A stretch of DNA of 64,000 nt from Rhodobacteraceae bacterium Alg231-30 (GTDB taxonomy: Bacteria > Pseudomonadota > Alphaproteobacteria > Rhodobacterales > Rhodobacteraceae): NCBI GenBank assembly GCA_900143615.1, contig FREU01000003.1, positions 670,237-734,236 on the forward strand, written 5' to 3'. Below are positions 1 through 8,066 of the stretch, piece after piece. The position numbers and the translations under genes are program-made. Under the pieces are notes generated by a model. That model saw only the letters and a program-made list of their open reading frames with translations. It had not been told where the DNA came from and ran no database searches. Each line of letters begins with the position of its first letter. The stretch's first letter is position 1.

Positions 1-894
1 ACGCCCGATCCTCAGCGGCGCATCCCGAAACGGGTAGACGGCATGCTCGCTTATGAATGCCTCACGCGCCAAATCAGGGTAGAAGAGGTTCTCATGCTGA
101 TACCCCAACCGCCTCAGGGCATTCGGGTCATTTGCTGCAGAATCCAGCCAGAACTGAGAAAACGCGCGCCGCTCAACAATGGACACGTCCGGCCGCGCCA
201 ACATCCACAGCACAAGTTTTCCAGCAGAGCTTTCACGCAGGTGCGCATGGCCGTCCAACCATTCCAATGTTCCCTGAACGTCATTAAGCGCTTTATCACC
301 TACCAAATAAGCAGCCCCGAAATCTTCGGGGAACGCCACCATCAACCGTCGTCCAATCGCCCGACACGGCTCGCCATAGCCCGCAACACAGGCGGCATAG
401 GCTATCTCATAATCCGCCCAATAATCGACCCGCTCACGCGCCAGTGCTTCATCGACCATTTCCACCAACTTGCCGCTTTGCCCCCCACGCTCATATGCAA
501 AAGCGCGAGCGGCATACTGCAAGACATCTACAAGGTCGGCCGGAAATTCGGGACGTTTTTCTACACTCAGCGCGCCGAGCTTCCACTGCGCAAATGACCA
601 GATATGGCTGGCATAAGGATGCGGGTTTTCCGTGCGCAAATCCGCTTCGGTGGCGGCAATCAATGCTCGGGTTTGTCCCGCCGCATTCAACGCGATCCAG
701 GCCGCAATGCGCGGATCATCAACATCGGATCGGGCGTTGATAAATGCGTCTTTCAGCTCACTGACATCTGGCGGGAGATACACACCATCTGCCGAAACCG
801 ACCCCGTTGGATCATGGGTCTCTGCCTGTTGCGCCCACCCCATCGAAAAAGCCGCGCAAAACACAGCCACAAGACAGCTTACCTTTAGCCGCAT
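1..894 (-). CDS. Exported protein of unknown function, 3' end cut by the window edge
   Basis: One reading frame stays open from the ATG at 894 to base 1, giving 298 residues with no stop, so the C-terminus lies outside the window. It begins MRLKVSCLVAVFCAAFS and has a likely signal peptidase site after GWAQ, so the product is probably periplasmic. The rest is helical-looking, rich in Ala, Glu and Trp, with a cysteine pair near YAACVAGYGEPC that could form a disulfide. I do not recognise a family. It lies 49 bp downstream of the 944-2620 hydrolase gene on the same strand, and its 22-bp leader closely matches the leader of that gene, so the two are probably one operon under similar translational control. 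Alternation of small and aromatic residues suggests TPR/Sel1-like helices, but this is only an impression. Confidence 0.8.
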   Translation of the reverse strand, partial: MRLKVSCLVAVFCAAFSMGWAQQAETHDPTGSVSADGVYLPPDVSELKDAFINARSDVDDPRIAAWIALNAAGQTRALIAATEADLRTENPHPYASHIWSFAQWKLGALSVEKRPEFPADLVDVLQYAARAFAYERGGQSGKLVEMVDEALARERVDYWADYEIAYAACVAGYGEPCRAIGRRLMVAFPEDFGAAYLVGDKALNDVQGTLEWLDGHAHLRESSAGKLVLWMLARPDVSIVERRAFSQFWLDSAANDPNALRRLGYQHENLFYPDLAREAFISEHAVYPFRDAPLRIGR

Positions 895-916
895 AAACCC
901 ACCCCCCAATACTCGT
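895..916 (-). repeat. Gene leader repeat, copy 1
   Basis: Read on the minus strand this is ACGAGTATT, a run of six G, then TGGGTTT immediately before the ATG at 894. It matches the 22 bases before the ATG at 2620 at nearly every position. The G-rich run is the probable ribosome binding site. Confidence 0.6.
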
Positions 917-943
917 TTAGCAACCTCCTAAGCGGAACGGCCG

Positions 944-2620
944 CTACTTTGCGTGCAATCGGTCCTCCACAACCGCCAACACATCTTGCCAAAACGCCAT
1001 TTGATCGCCGCCCGCAGCATCCAGCCGCCGCGCCGCTTCCGCCCCCGCAGCATCCCCATGCAACCGGATCAAATCTCCAGCGGTGCGAATTTCCTCAACG
1101 CGACAGCCATCCGGCTGCACCTCCCAAACCGCCGACGCAGCGTTCTGATCTCGCACGCTGACGCCACAGCGCTCCTGCGGGCCCCAGCCAAGACGCACCA
1201 GTCCCAAAATGTCTCCCAACATCTGTGGCGCATCCCCGAAATACGAATGCCCCAAAGTGTCTGCCTCAATCAGCGACGCATCCACCGTGTCCAACCCTTC
1301 CAGCGCAAAGACTTCACCGCTGGCATCGCCCAACCGATAGCCCCCGTTCACCCGACGCGACACCTGCAGTGCAAGATCATTACGCGATGCATAAAGCGTG
1401 ACACCCTCGGCACGGCTGCGTATGGACCCAAACCGTGCTTCAAATTCGGCCCGATCCACATCCGGCGCAGCCAGCACCAACTGACCAATGCGCCGCTCAG
1501 GATGTTTGAGCAGAAACGTCTCCAGCGCCTCTAGTGTGTATCGGTTGCCCATCGAGTGCGCGATGATATGCAGTTTTCCCGCACCTCGGGTCGCAATTTC
1601 CAGGAATTCTTCCATCGCCGGTCGTGACGGCACAACATTGTTGGCATCTGCCAGATACCCATAAAGCGACGCCTTTGAGGGCCAGCTATAATACATCGGC
1701 TTGCCACGGAATTCTAAATCAAACGCCAATTGTGCCGCCCTGAGCGCCCCATCATGAAAGGTGACGTTATAGCCATGCACAAACAGCAGCTTATCCTCCT
1801 GCGCACAGCATCCTTGCGCAAAGGCCTCTTTTGTCAAATCTTCCAGCGAAGCCAAAACAACGTGCTTTTCTGGATCCAAATGGCCCGAGAAAAACCATCC
1901 CTCAGGACGCTCAATGAGACCCGACAAATGGCCGGGCGGGATGGTCACGGTCAACGATCCTAGCGTCAAATCATCAAGATCACTGCCAAACCGCTGCGCC
2001 GGATCAGACGCGCCGGTGTCCTTTCGGTTTGTCCCGAACCAAACCTCAACCGCTGTCGGTCCCCCCTCGGCGCGCAGCTGCGGCTTTGGGGTTTTCTCTG
2101 TGGGTATTGCCGCCCGCATGGCCTGAAGTGCCCCCAATAACTCGGGGCGCAAATCTTCCACTTTGGGCTCAAGCGCCAATAGCCTTGGCATCAGCGCTAG
2201 GTTCTCCGGCCCCAAACGCGCCTCAGCGGAATTATAGGCCAGCAACTCATAGGCCAGCGCGGTTTCCGGATCACCCAAAGCCTCATGCGAGACCACAAGC
2301 AAATCCAAAGCCTCCGTCAATCGCGGGTCCGCCGGCTCTAGAGCTTCCGCTGCCGGAATGGCATATGAAATGGCGCGCTCGGTCCCTCCGGCATCAAACG
2401 CCACATGCGCGAAATAGAGCTGCAGGCCTATATCATCGACCTGCTCTAATAGATCATCGGCAAGGTCAAAAGCCGCCTGAATGTCGCTGGTTCGCAAACT
2501 TTCAAACGTGGCAACCTGCTCCAGCGTGTTCACCTCCGGCAGAAACACAGCCTCTTGAGCGCGCACAGACCCAACCGCCACCGCCCCGATCCACAGCGCT
2601 CCCAGCAGTGCTGCCTTCAT
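944..2620 (-). CDS. Exported alpha/beta hydrolase (DUF900 type) with helical N-terminal half
   Basis: The 558-residue product has an N-terminal signal peptide (MKAALLGALWIGAVAVGS, cleavage after VRAQ). Residues 30-170 look like TPR-type helices. Residues 190-460 match the DUF900 alpha/beta-hydrolase family: VEVWFGTNRK near 191-200, the oxyanion-loop region LLFVHGYNVTF near 278-288, YYSWPSKAS near 310-318, and the nucleophile elbow HIIAHSMGNR with Ser356. Asp415 and His458 (TLGHSYF) are likely triad partners. A cysteine pair, CC at 271-272, precedes the hydrolase core. The likely role is a periplasmic esterase or lipase of unknown substrate. It is probably cotranscribed with the 1-894 gene downstream. 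The family is confident, the substrate is not known. Confidence 0.85.
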   Translation of the reverse strand: MKAALLGALWIGAVAVGSVRAQEAVFLPEVNTLEQVATFESLRTSDIQAAFDLADDLLEQVDDIGLQLYFAHVAFDAGGTERAISYAIPAAEALEPADPRLTEALDLLVVSHEALGDPETALAYELLAYNSAEARLGPENLALMPRLLALEPKVEDLRPELLGALQAMRAAIPTEKTPKPQLRAEGGPTAVEVWFGTNRKDTGASDPAQRFGSDLDDLTLGSLTVTIPPGHLSGLIERPEGWFFSGHLDPEKHVVLASLEDLTKEAFAQGCCAQEDKLLFVHGYNVTFHDGALRAAQLAFDLEFRGKPMYYSWPSKASLYGYLADANNVVPSRPAMEEFLEIATRGAGKLHIIAHSMGNRYTLEALETFLLKHPERRIGQLVLAAPDVDRAEFEARFGSIRSRAEGVTLYASRNDLALQVSRRVNGGYRLGDASGEVFALEGLDTVDASLIEADTLGHSYFGDAPQMLGDILGLVRLGWGPQERCGVSVRDQNAASAVWEVQPDGCRVEEIRTAGDLIRLHGDAAGAEAARRLDAAGGDQMAFWQDVLAVVEDRLHAK

Positions 2621-2642
2621 AACCCACCCCCTAAATACTCGT
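2621..2642 (-). repeat. Gene leader repeat, copy 2
   Basis: Partner of the 895-916 copy. Minus strand reads ACGAGTATTTA, GGGGG, TGGGTT, then the ATG at 2620. Confidence 0.6.
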
Positions 2643-3004
2643 CATGACTCACAGACCAATGCCCGCCGCCCAAGGCCCTTAGAATGAAGCACCTTTAATA
2701 CATCTAACGCTAGCATGGCGCATACAGACCGCCAAACCCTTTGTTTTGTCAGGCAAAACCCAAAGCGCCACGCTGACGGCCTGTTTGTCGAAAGCACGTG
2801 TCGTAAACCAAAGGGGTACCAAATGTGACGCAATCACTATGAGAGGCTATCGCAATAGGCTTTTCGCAAACCAGAGCCGAGGCGCGCCTCAAAGACCGCA
2901 AGACATCGGCGATCTCACCCTGCTATTCTTGACCCAACCGTCCGCTTTAGCGGACCCGCGCCATGCCCCCTTCGATGGGGGGCGTGGCGCGGCTTGCTGA
3001 ACTG
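2643..3004. other. Intergenic stretch with no recognised gene
   Basis: About 360 bp between the hydrolase leader and the end of the TrpB-like gene. Apart from the two hairpins at 2940-2992 I see only short imperfect inverted repeats (for example TTTTGTCAGGCAAAAC near 2750). Short open frames here lack ribosome binding sites and family resemblance. Confidence 0.5.
2940..2992 (-). terminator. Two back-to-back hairpins after the TrpB-like gene
   Basis: Hairpin one is GTCCGC-TTTA-GCGGAC (2940-2955), a perfect 6-bp stem. Hairpin two (2956-2992) has a 15-bp G+C-rich stem with one T-G pair and a short loop. They lie directly downstream of the stop at 3005. There is no clear U-run, so this may be a processing or Rho-assisted site rather than a classical intrinsic terminator. 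Confidence 0.5.
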
Positions 3005-3421
3005 TTAGGCACCAAACCCATAGGTTTCGGTGACATAGTCAATGTCTTTATCACCACGCCCTGACAGGTTGATCAGGATCGACTTTCCCGGATTATTGGC
3101 GGCTTCCCGCATCGCAAAGGCTACCGCATGCGCGCTTTCCAGTGCCGGAATGATGCCCTCGTGACGGCTTAGTTTATAAAACGCATCCAGCGCCTCTGCA
3201 TCATTGGCATGAGTATAGTTTGCCCGTTTGGTGCGATACAGATAGGCATGCTCTGGCCCAATTCCGGGATAGTCCAGCCCAGACGCCACCGTATGGACAG
3301 GCGCCGGCTCGCCCGCTTCATCGGTCAACACCATCGTACGAAAACCATGGATGTCCCCGTCCGCGCCATAGTCCCCGAAAAAACCGTCACGTGTTGGGTC
3401 GGACTTTAGGTAAGACGTCAT
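3005..3421 (-). CDS. Orphan C-terminal domain of a tryptophan synthase beta-type protein
   Basis: The 138-residue product matches only the last third of TrpB of the E. coli type: [16 protein letters not shown], then [20 protein letters not shown], then [13 protein letters not shown]. These are the cation-site/COMM-adjacent and phosphate-loop segments of TrpB. The N-terminal two thirds, including the lysine that binds PLP and the GGGSNA loop, are absent, and nothing upstream (3455-3510) encodes them. About 40 unrelated residues ([19 protein letters not shown]...) precede the homologous part. The ATG at 3421 follows AAAAGAGTG; an upstream in-frame start at 3454 is less likely. The frame is clean, so it may be a maintained stand-alone domain rather than a recent pseudogene. 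It cannot be a catalytic PLP enzyme on its own. Confidence 0.7.
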   Translation of the reverse strand: MTSYLKSDPTRDGFFGDYGADGDIHGFRTMVLTDEAGEPAPVHTVASGLDYPGIGPEHAYLYRTKRANYTHANDAEALDAFYKLSRHEGIIPALESAHAVAFAMREAANNPGKSILINLSGRGDKDIDYVTETYGFGA

Positions 3422-3509
3422 CGGACACTCTTTTGGCCAATATTTGACCGCCACAGTCCCTCAAAATGCAGTAGTATTCCCTGAGACGTGTTGCCGCGCC
3501 GACACCCGC

Positions 3510-4622
3510 CTAGCGCTGTGCCAATGCGTCTTGCAACAGGGTGCGCACAACGTCGCGTGGCACGTCTGCGGTGACAAAGGACAGCCCAATGCCGCGCGCC
3601 AGAATAAACCGCAGCTGGCCATCCATGACTTTCTTGTCCTGCGCCATCAGATTCAGCAACCCGTCGGCATCCGGCAAGTCCCCGTCGATGTCAGACAAAT
3701 CCACTTTCATGCCCATCTCACTCAGATGCTGGCGCACCCGACTTGGGTCTTCTTGCGAACACAGCCCCAAACGAGCGCTCAGTTCAAACGCCAATGCGCA
3801 TCCAATGGCGACGCCTTCGCCATGCAGCAAACGATCGCCAAATCCCGTAGCCGCCTCCAGCGCGTGACAAAACGTATGACCCAAATTCAATAGCGCGCGA
3901 TCGCCCTGCTCGGTCTCATCGCGCATCACAATCTCGGCTTTCATCTCACAGGACCGTTTTACCGCTGCAATCCGCGCGCCCATGTCGCCCGCTGCCAACG
4001 CGGGCCCCTGCGCCTCTAACCATTCGAAGAATTCGGCATCGCCCAAAAGGCCGTATTTGACCACTTCGCCATAACCGGCCAGAAAATCGCGCGGCGTCAG
4101 CGTGCCCAGAACGTCGGTATCCGCCAGAACCAGCTTGGGCTGATGAAACGCCCCGATCAGATTTTTGCCCTGAGGCGCATTGATACCGGTTTTGCCGCCC
4201 ACCGAACTGTCGACCTGCGCCAAAAGCGAGGTTGGAATTTGCACAAACCCCACGCCACGGCGCAAAACAGCGGCTGCAAATCCGGTTAAATCGCCGATCA
4301 CACCGCCGCCCAACGCCACAACCAGATCTCGCCGCTCGACTTTCTGCTCCAGCAGCCATTCCACCGTGCGCTCAAAATGCGGCCAGCTCTTGGTGCTCTC
4401 ACCAGCAGGCAACACCAGTGCTTCACAGCTGATCCCCGCCGCAGCCAACCCCTCACGCAGGCTCTCCAAATGTAGCTCCGCCACGTTTTCATCGGTCACA
4501 ACACAAACCTGCTTGCGCGCAAGCAGCGGCGCAATCATCGCGCCGCTTTGTGCAATCAATCCGGTGCCAATGTGGATGTCATAGGCCCGATCACCCAGCC
4601 CAACATGAACAGTTTCCATCAT
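3510..4622 (-). CDS. aroB: 3-dehydroquinate synthase
   Basis: Converts DAHP to 3-dehydroquinate, second step of the shikimate pathway; cytoplasmic, NAD- and Zn-dependent. The 370-residue length is normal. Visible signatures are the NAD-binding GGGVIGDLTGFAAA, RGVGFVQIPTSLLAQVDSSV followed by GGKTGIN, GEVVKYGLL, and the metal-ligand segment LNLGHTFCHALE with HGEGVAIG. The ATG at 4622 overlaps the aroK stop by 4 bp (ATGA), indicating translational coupling with aroK. The usual alphaproteobacterial aroK-aroB order is kept. Confidence 0.97.
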   Translation of the reverse strand: MMETVHVGLGDRAYDIHIGTGLIAQSGAMIAPLLARKQVCVVTDENVAELHLESLREGLAAAGISCEALVLPAGESTKSWPHFERTVEWLLEQKVERRDLVVALGGGVIGDLTGFAAAVLRRGVGFVQIPTSLLAQVDSSVGGKTGINAPQGKNLIGAFHQPKLVLADTDVLGTLTPRDFLAGYGEVVKYGLLGDAEFFEWLEAQGPALAAGDMGARIAAVKRSCEMKAEIVMRDETEQGDRALLNLGHTFCHALEAATGFGDRLLHGEGVAIGCALAFELSARLGLCSQEDPSRVRQHLSEMGMKVDLSDIDGDLPDADGLLNLMAQDKKVMDGQLRFILARGIGLSFVTADVPRDVVRTLLQDALAQR

Positions 4623-5170
4623 GGATCACTCTCCTCTAACACATCAGGCCGGCCCAATAACGCCTCGGCAACACGTTCTGCCATCGCTTCAATTGTCAAT
4701 CCGGCCTCAGCCTTCACCGACAAATCCGCCTTACCATAAAGCGGCACGCGTTTTTCATATAGGTCCCGCAAAGTACCTTTGGGATCAGGCGTGCGTAGCA
4801 AAGGGCGCGTATCTTTGTGCCGCACACGGTTCCACAACAATTCAAGATCAGCGTTGAGCCAGACGGCCACACCTTTGTTGGCGATGATATCGCGATTGGT
4901 CTCCGACAGGAACGCGCCGCCACCTGTGGACAGAATACATCGCTCGGTTTCCATCAACCGTTCAATCACCTGTGTTTCTTTGCGTCTGAAAAATGGCTCG
5001 CCATCACGGGTAAAGATTTCTGCGATCGACATATTTGCCGCCTGCTCGATCTCGGCATCGGAATCAATAAAGGGCACGCCCAAACGCTCCGCCAACGCAC
5101 GGCCAACCGCAGTTTTTCCCGCCCCCATCATGCCGATCAGCACAACAGACTTCTTCAAATCATAGTTCAT
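4619..5170 (-). CDS. aroK: Shikimate kinase
   Basis: Phosphorylates shikimate at O3 with ATP, fifth step of the shikimate pathway. The 183-residue protein has Walker A GMMGAGKT (13-20), the shikimate-binding DSDAEIE segment, FFRRKE, and STGGGAFL. Length is typical of the family. It starts 259 bp from the divergent exported-protein gene pair at 5291 and is translationally coupled to aroB downstream. Confidence 0.96.
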   Translation of the reverse strand: MNYDLKKSVVLIGMMGAGKTAVGRALAERLGVPFIDSDAEIEQAANMSIAEIFTRDGEPFFRRKETQVIERLMETERCILSTGGGAFLSETNRDIIANKGVAVWLNADLELLWNRVRHKDTRPLLRTPDPKGTLRDLYEKRVPLYGKADLSVKAEAGLTIEAMAERVAEALLGRPDVLEESDP

Positions 5171-5290
5171 GGTGCCCTAAATGTCGGCCAAGCCTTGCCC
5201 AATTTGAACATTTCGCACTGAATGACGTGATCTTGCTGAAAAGGCCAGTTATAAGTTCAAAAAAAACAGGCAGATTTCTCGGGGTTTCAA

Positions 5291-5440
5291 ATGGGCAAAT
5301 TGATTAAAGCTCTCTTAGTGTTGATCGTATTGGCGGTGGTTGCGCTTGTCGCTTACGCATATATTGGCCCAATGTTTGGTGCTGATTTTTCGGCGCCTCA
5401 ATCAGAAACCCGAATTCCAGTGGAACTGAATGGTCAGTAA
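5291..5440 (+). CDS. 49-residue single-pass membrane protein
   Basis: A short frame from ATG 5291 to TAA 5438-5440 encodes MGKLIKALLVLIVLAVVALV followed by AYAYIGPMFG and a polar C-terminal tail. Residues 4-24 form one transmembrane helix with a positively charged start, so the tail is probably periplasmic. The stop overlaps the start of the next gene (ATG at 5430) by 11 bp, which suggests coupled translation. The leader TTTCTCGGGGTTTCAA precedes the ATG. Function unknown; position beside a periplasmic protein suggests a membrane partner for it. Confidence 0.7.
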   Translation: MGKLIKALLVLIVLAVVALVAYAYIGPMFGADFSAPQSETRIPVELNGQ

Positions 5441-6974
5441 ACCCCTTATAGCTCAACGTTTTCTGGGCTTTTCTAAATTTGCCGCAACCTCGACGTTGCT
5501 GGCCACTTCTGCTTTGGCGCAGGATGCACCGCTCTCAGCCATTGACTGGCTGGATGAAACCCCCACCATCACTTTGGACATCGAGCTGCCACCAACCGAG
5601 CCGCCAGTTTCGCAGGGAATCGAAACGCCGGATGTCGATGTTTTGGCTCTGGATCAAGGTGGCCATGATGCAGTGGGCCTGCTGCCGTCCTCTGTGACTG
5701 GCCTGCCCGCATCGCTCTGGGCGAACTCCTCTGCCCATCGTCTCACCACCTTGATAGAACGCCAGCGCCCCGAAGTTCTGCCCGCCATGCAGGCGCTGCT
5801 TTACACCCTTCTACTTGCCGAGGCCGACCCGCCACAGGACGCCGGCGTCAACGATCTCTTGTTGCTGGCCCGCGTTGATAAACTTGTCGACATGGGTGCG
5901 CTTGAACAATCCGCCGCTCTGCTAGAACGCTCCGGCGCGCGCACCCCGGCTTTGTTTTCGCGCTGGTTTGATGTGACCTTGTTGATGGGACAGGAACAGG
6001 ACGCCTGTGATGCTTTGATGCGCACACCGCATCTGGCACCTGACTATGCAGCCCGTATTTTCTGCACGGCCCGCGACGGAGACTGGCGCGCCGCCGCGCT
6101 CACCCTCGACACGGCCAAGGCACTTGGGTTGATCTCAGAAGAACTCGACGCGCTCTTGCTGCGGTTCCTGGATCCCGAATTGTTTGAAGGCGAGCCACTG
6201 TTGTTTTCGCTCAGCGATCCAACACCGCTCAAGTTCCGCCTTTATGAGGCGATTGGCGAGATGCAAACCACCCGCAGCCTGCCGTTGCCTTACGCGCACG
6301 CCGATCTGCGCGACATCGCCGGATGGAAGGCCCAGCTTGAAGCCGCCGAACGTCTCGCCCGCACGGCATCCGTACATGAGAACAAGCTGCTCGGCATTTA
6401 TACCGAGCGCAGGCCCGCAGCCTCGGGCATGATTTGGGACCGCGTCGCAGCCCTGCAAGCTTTTGACAACGCGATTGGCAACCAAGACGTCGCCGCCATC
6501 GCGGAAACCTTGCCCGCCGCATGGGCCGCAATGCGCACGGTGAATTTGGAAGTCCCCTTTGCGCGGCTTTACGGCACACAGCTTTTGGGATTGCCGTTGC
6601 AAGGCGTCACCGCGCGCCTTGCACGCGACATCGCTTTGCTGTCCTCTGATTACGAGCGCGCCGCCCATGCCGGACCACGTGACTTTCTGGCCGGACTGGC
6701 GCTTGGCATGCCTCCCAGCCACCCCCAAGACGCCCTACACCGCGCCATTGCCGACGCCTTTCACGGAGCGGGTGTGCCCCAAGAATACACCACAATGCTG
6801 GCGCGCGGCCAATTGGGTGAAGTCATCCTGAACGCCATGGCGCTCATGTCAGATGGCGCCGCAGGGGATCTGACCGCCCTGACCGAAGCCCTCGCCACCC
6901 TGCGCGCCGTCGGTCTGGAAGACACCGCCCGTCGCGCCGCGCTGCAAGTGGCGCTATTGGACATCCGCGGATAA
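5430..6974 (+). CDS. Large exported protein of unknown function
   Basis: The 514-residue product has a signal peptide ending at SALA-QDA (residue 30), then a proline-rich linker (IELPPTEPPVSQG near 50-62), then a long Ala/Leu-rich helical region resembling TPR-type solenoids (for example LLLLARVDKLVDMGALEQSA and the following repeats). Cysteines near 188 and 212 could pair. I know no function. It is overlapped by the 49-residue membrane protein gene upstream and followed 4 bp later by xerD, so the three form an operon divergent from aroK. Confidence 0.85.
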   Translation: MVSKPLIAQRFLGFSKFAATSTLLATSALAQDAPLSAIDWLDETPTITLDIELPPTEPPVSQGIETPDVDVLALDQGGHDAVGLLPSSVTGLPASLWANSSAHRLTTLIERQRPEVLPAMQALLYTLLLAEADPPQDAGVNDLLLLARVDKLVDMGALEQSAALLERSGARTPALFSRWFDVTLLMGQEQDACDALMRTPHLAPDYAARIFCTARDGDWRAAALTLDTAKALGLISEELDALLLRFLDPELFEGEPLLFSLSDPTPLKFRLYEAIGEMQTTRSLPLPYAHADLRDIAGWKAQLEAAERLARTASVHENKLLGIYTERRPAASGMIWDRVAALQAFDNAIGNQDVAAIAETLPAAWAAMRTVNLEVPFARLYGTQLLGLPLQGVTARLARDIALLSSDYERAAHAGPRDFLAGLALGMPPSHPQDALHRAIADAFHGAGVPQEYTTMLARGQLGEVILNAMALMSDGAAGDLTALTEALATLRAVGLEDTARRAALQVALLDIRG

Positions 6975-6978
6975 CGCC

Positions 6979-7950
6979 GTGGACAATCTGCGCTGGATAT
7001 CGACTTTTCTGGACGCGCAAGCCGCCGAGTTGGGCGCCGCACAAAACACCCAACTCGCCTATGCGCGCGATCTCAAAGATTTTGCCGATTGGGCGCAGCT
7101 GCGCAAACTGTCCTTCCAAGACATCGACCGCGCCCATATCGAGGATTACCTTGTCAGCTGTGATGCCCAAGGTCTGTCCCAAGCCACCCGCGCACGGCGC
7201 CTATCAGCTATCCGCCAGCTTTACAGGTTTGCCTTTGAAGAAGGCTGGCGCGACACCAACCCCGCAATCCAGATCAAAGGGCCCGGGCGTTCCAAAAGTC
7301 TTCCAAAAACGCTGGATGTGCTCGAAGTTGATCGCCTTCTCACCGCCGCCCGCACCCAAGGGCGCTCTGTCACGGACCGTCTACGCAACACCTGCCTGAT
7401 GGAATTACTCTATGCCACGGGTATGCGCGTGACCGAACTGGTCAGCCTACCGGTGTCCGCCGCCCGAGGCGATCCGCGCATGTTGTTGGTTATGGGCAAA
7501 GGCGGCAAAGAACGTATGGTGCCGCTGTCGCCACCGGCGCGCGCGGCGCTGGCTGCTTGGCTGATCTGTCGCGATGACATTGAAGAGCTTGCCCACCAAA
7601 AAGGCAAACCCACTTCCAAGTTTCTCTTTCCGTCCCGTGGCAAGCTAGGGCACCTCACGCGCCATTGGTTTTACAATCTGATCAAGGATCTCGCTGTCCA
7701 TGGCGGCGTTGCACCGAACAAAGTGACGCCGCACACGCTGCGCCATGCTTTTGCGACGCATCTTTTGGCCAACGGCGCCGACCTGCGCTCTATTCAAACG
7801 CTATTGGGCCATGCCGATGTGGCCACCACCGAGATTTACACCCATGTCTTGGACGAACGCCTGCGCGAACTGGTTCTGGAACACCACCCTTTGGCGCAAA
7901 CAGATCAAGACCATAGCGACGACAGCGACGACGCCTCTGACAGCCAATAG
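6979..7950 (+). CDS. xerD: Tyrosine recombinase XerD
   Basis: Resolves chromosome dimers at dif together with XerC; cytoplasmic, acts on DNA at the septum through FtsK. The 323-residue protein has the SAM-like core-binding domain (1-95) and the catalytic domain with Arg150 (TGMRVTEL), Lys174 (GKGGKER), His252/Arg255 (HTLRH), His278 (LLGHAD) and nucleophile Tyr287 (TEIYTHV). The start is GTG, 4 bp after the preceding stop. The C-terminus carries an unusual Asp/Ser-rich tail (DQDHSDDSDDASDSQ) past the usual end. Confidence 0.95.
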   Translation: MDNLRWISTFLDAQAAELGAAQNTQLAYARDLKDFADWAQLRKLSFQDIDRAHIEDYLVSCDAQGLSQATRARRLSAIRQLYRFAFEEGWRDTNPAIQIKGPGRSKSLPKTLDVLEVDRLLTAARTQGRSVTDRLRNTCLMELLYATGMRVTELVSLPVSAARGDPRMLLVMGKGGKERMVPLSPPARAALAAWLICRDDIEELAHQKGKPTSKFLFPSRGKLGHLTRHWFYNLIKDLAVHGGVAPNKVTPHTLRHAFATHLLANGADLRSIQTLLGHADVATTEIYTHVLDERLRELVLEHHPLAQTDQDHSDDSDDASDSQ

Positions 7951-8066
7951 TGCGCATGCCAGCGTGTCGCGTCTGCACCTCTCCACACCAACACTTCTCC
8001 CCTGCCCCCTTGATTGCGGCACGCCACGGCCCCATAACCCAAGGACGCAAAAGGAAATAGATTACG

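Noticed and set aside
2642-3000. Short frames in the 2.6-3.0 kb gap as genes
   Set aside because: No ribosome site, no coding bias, no family.
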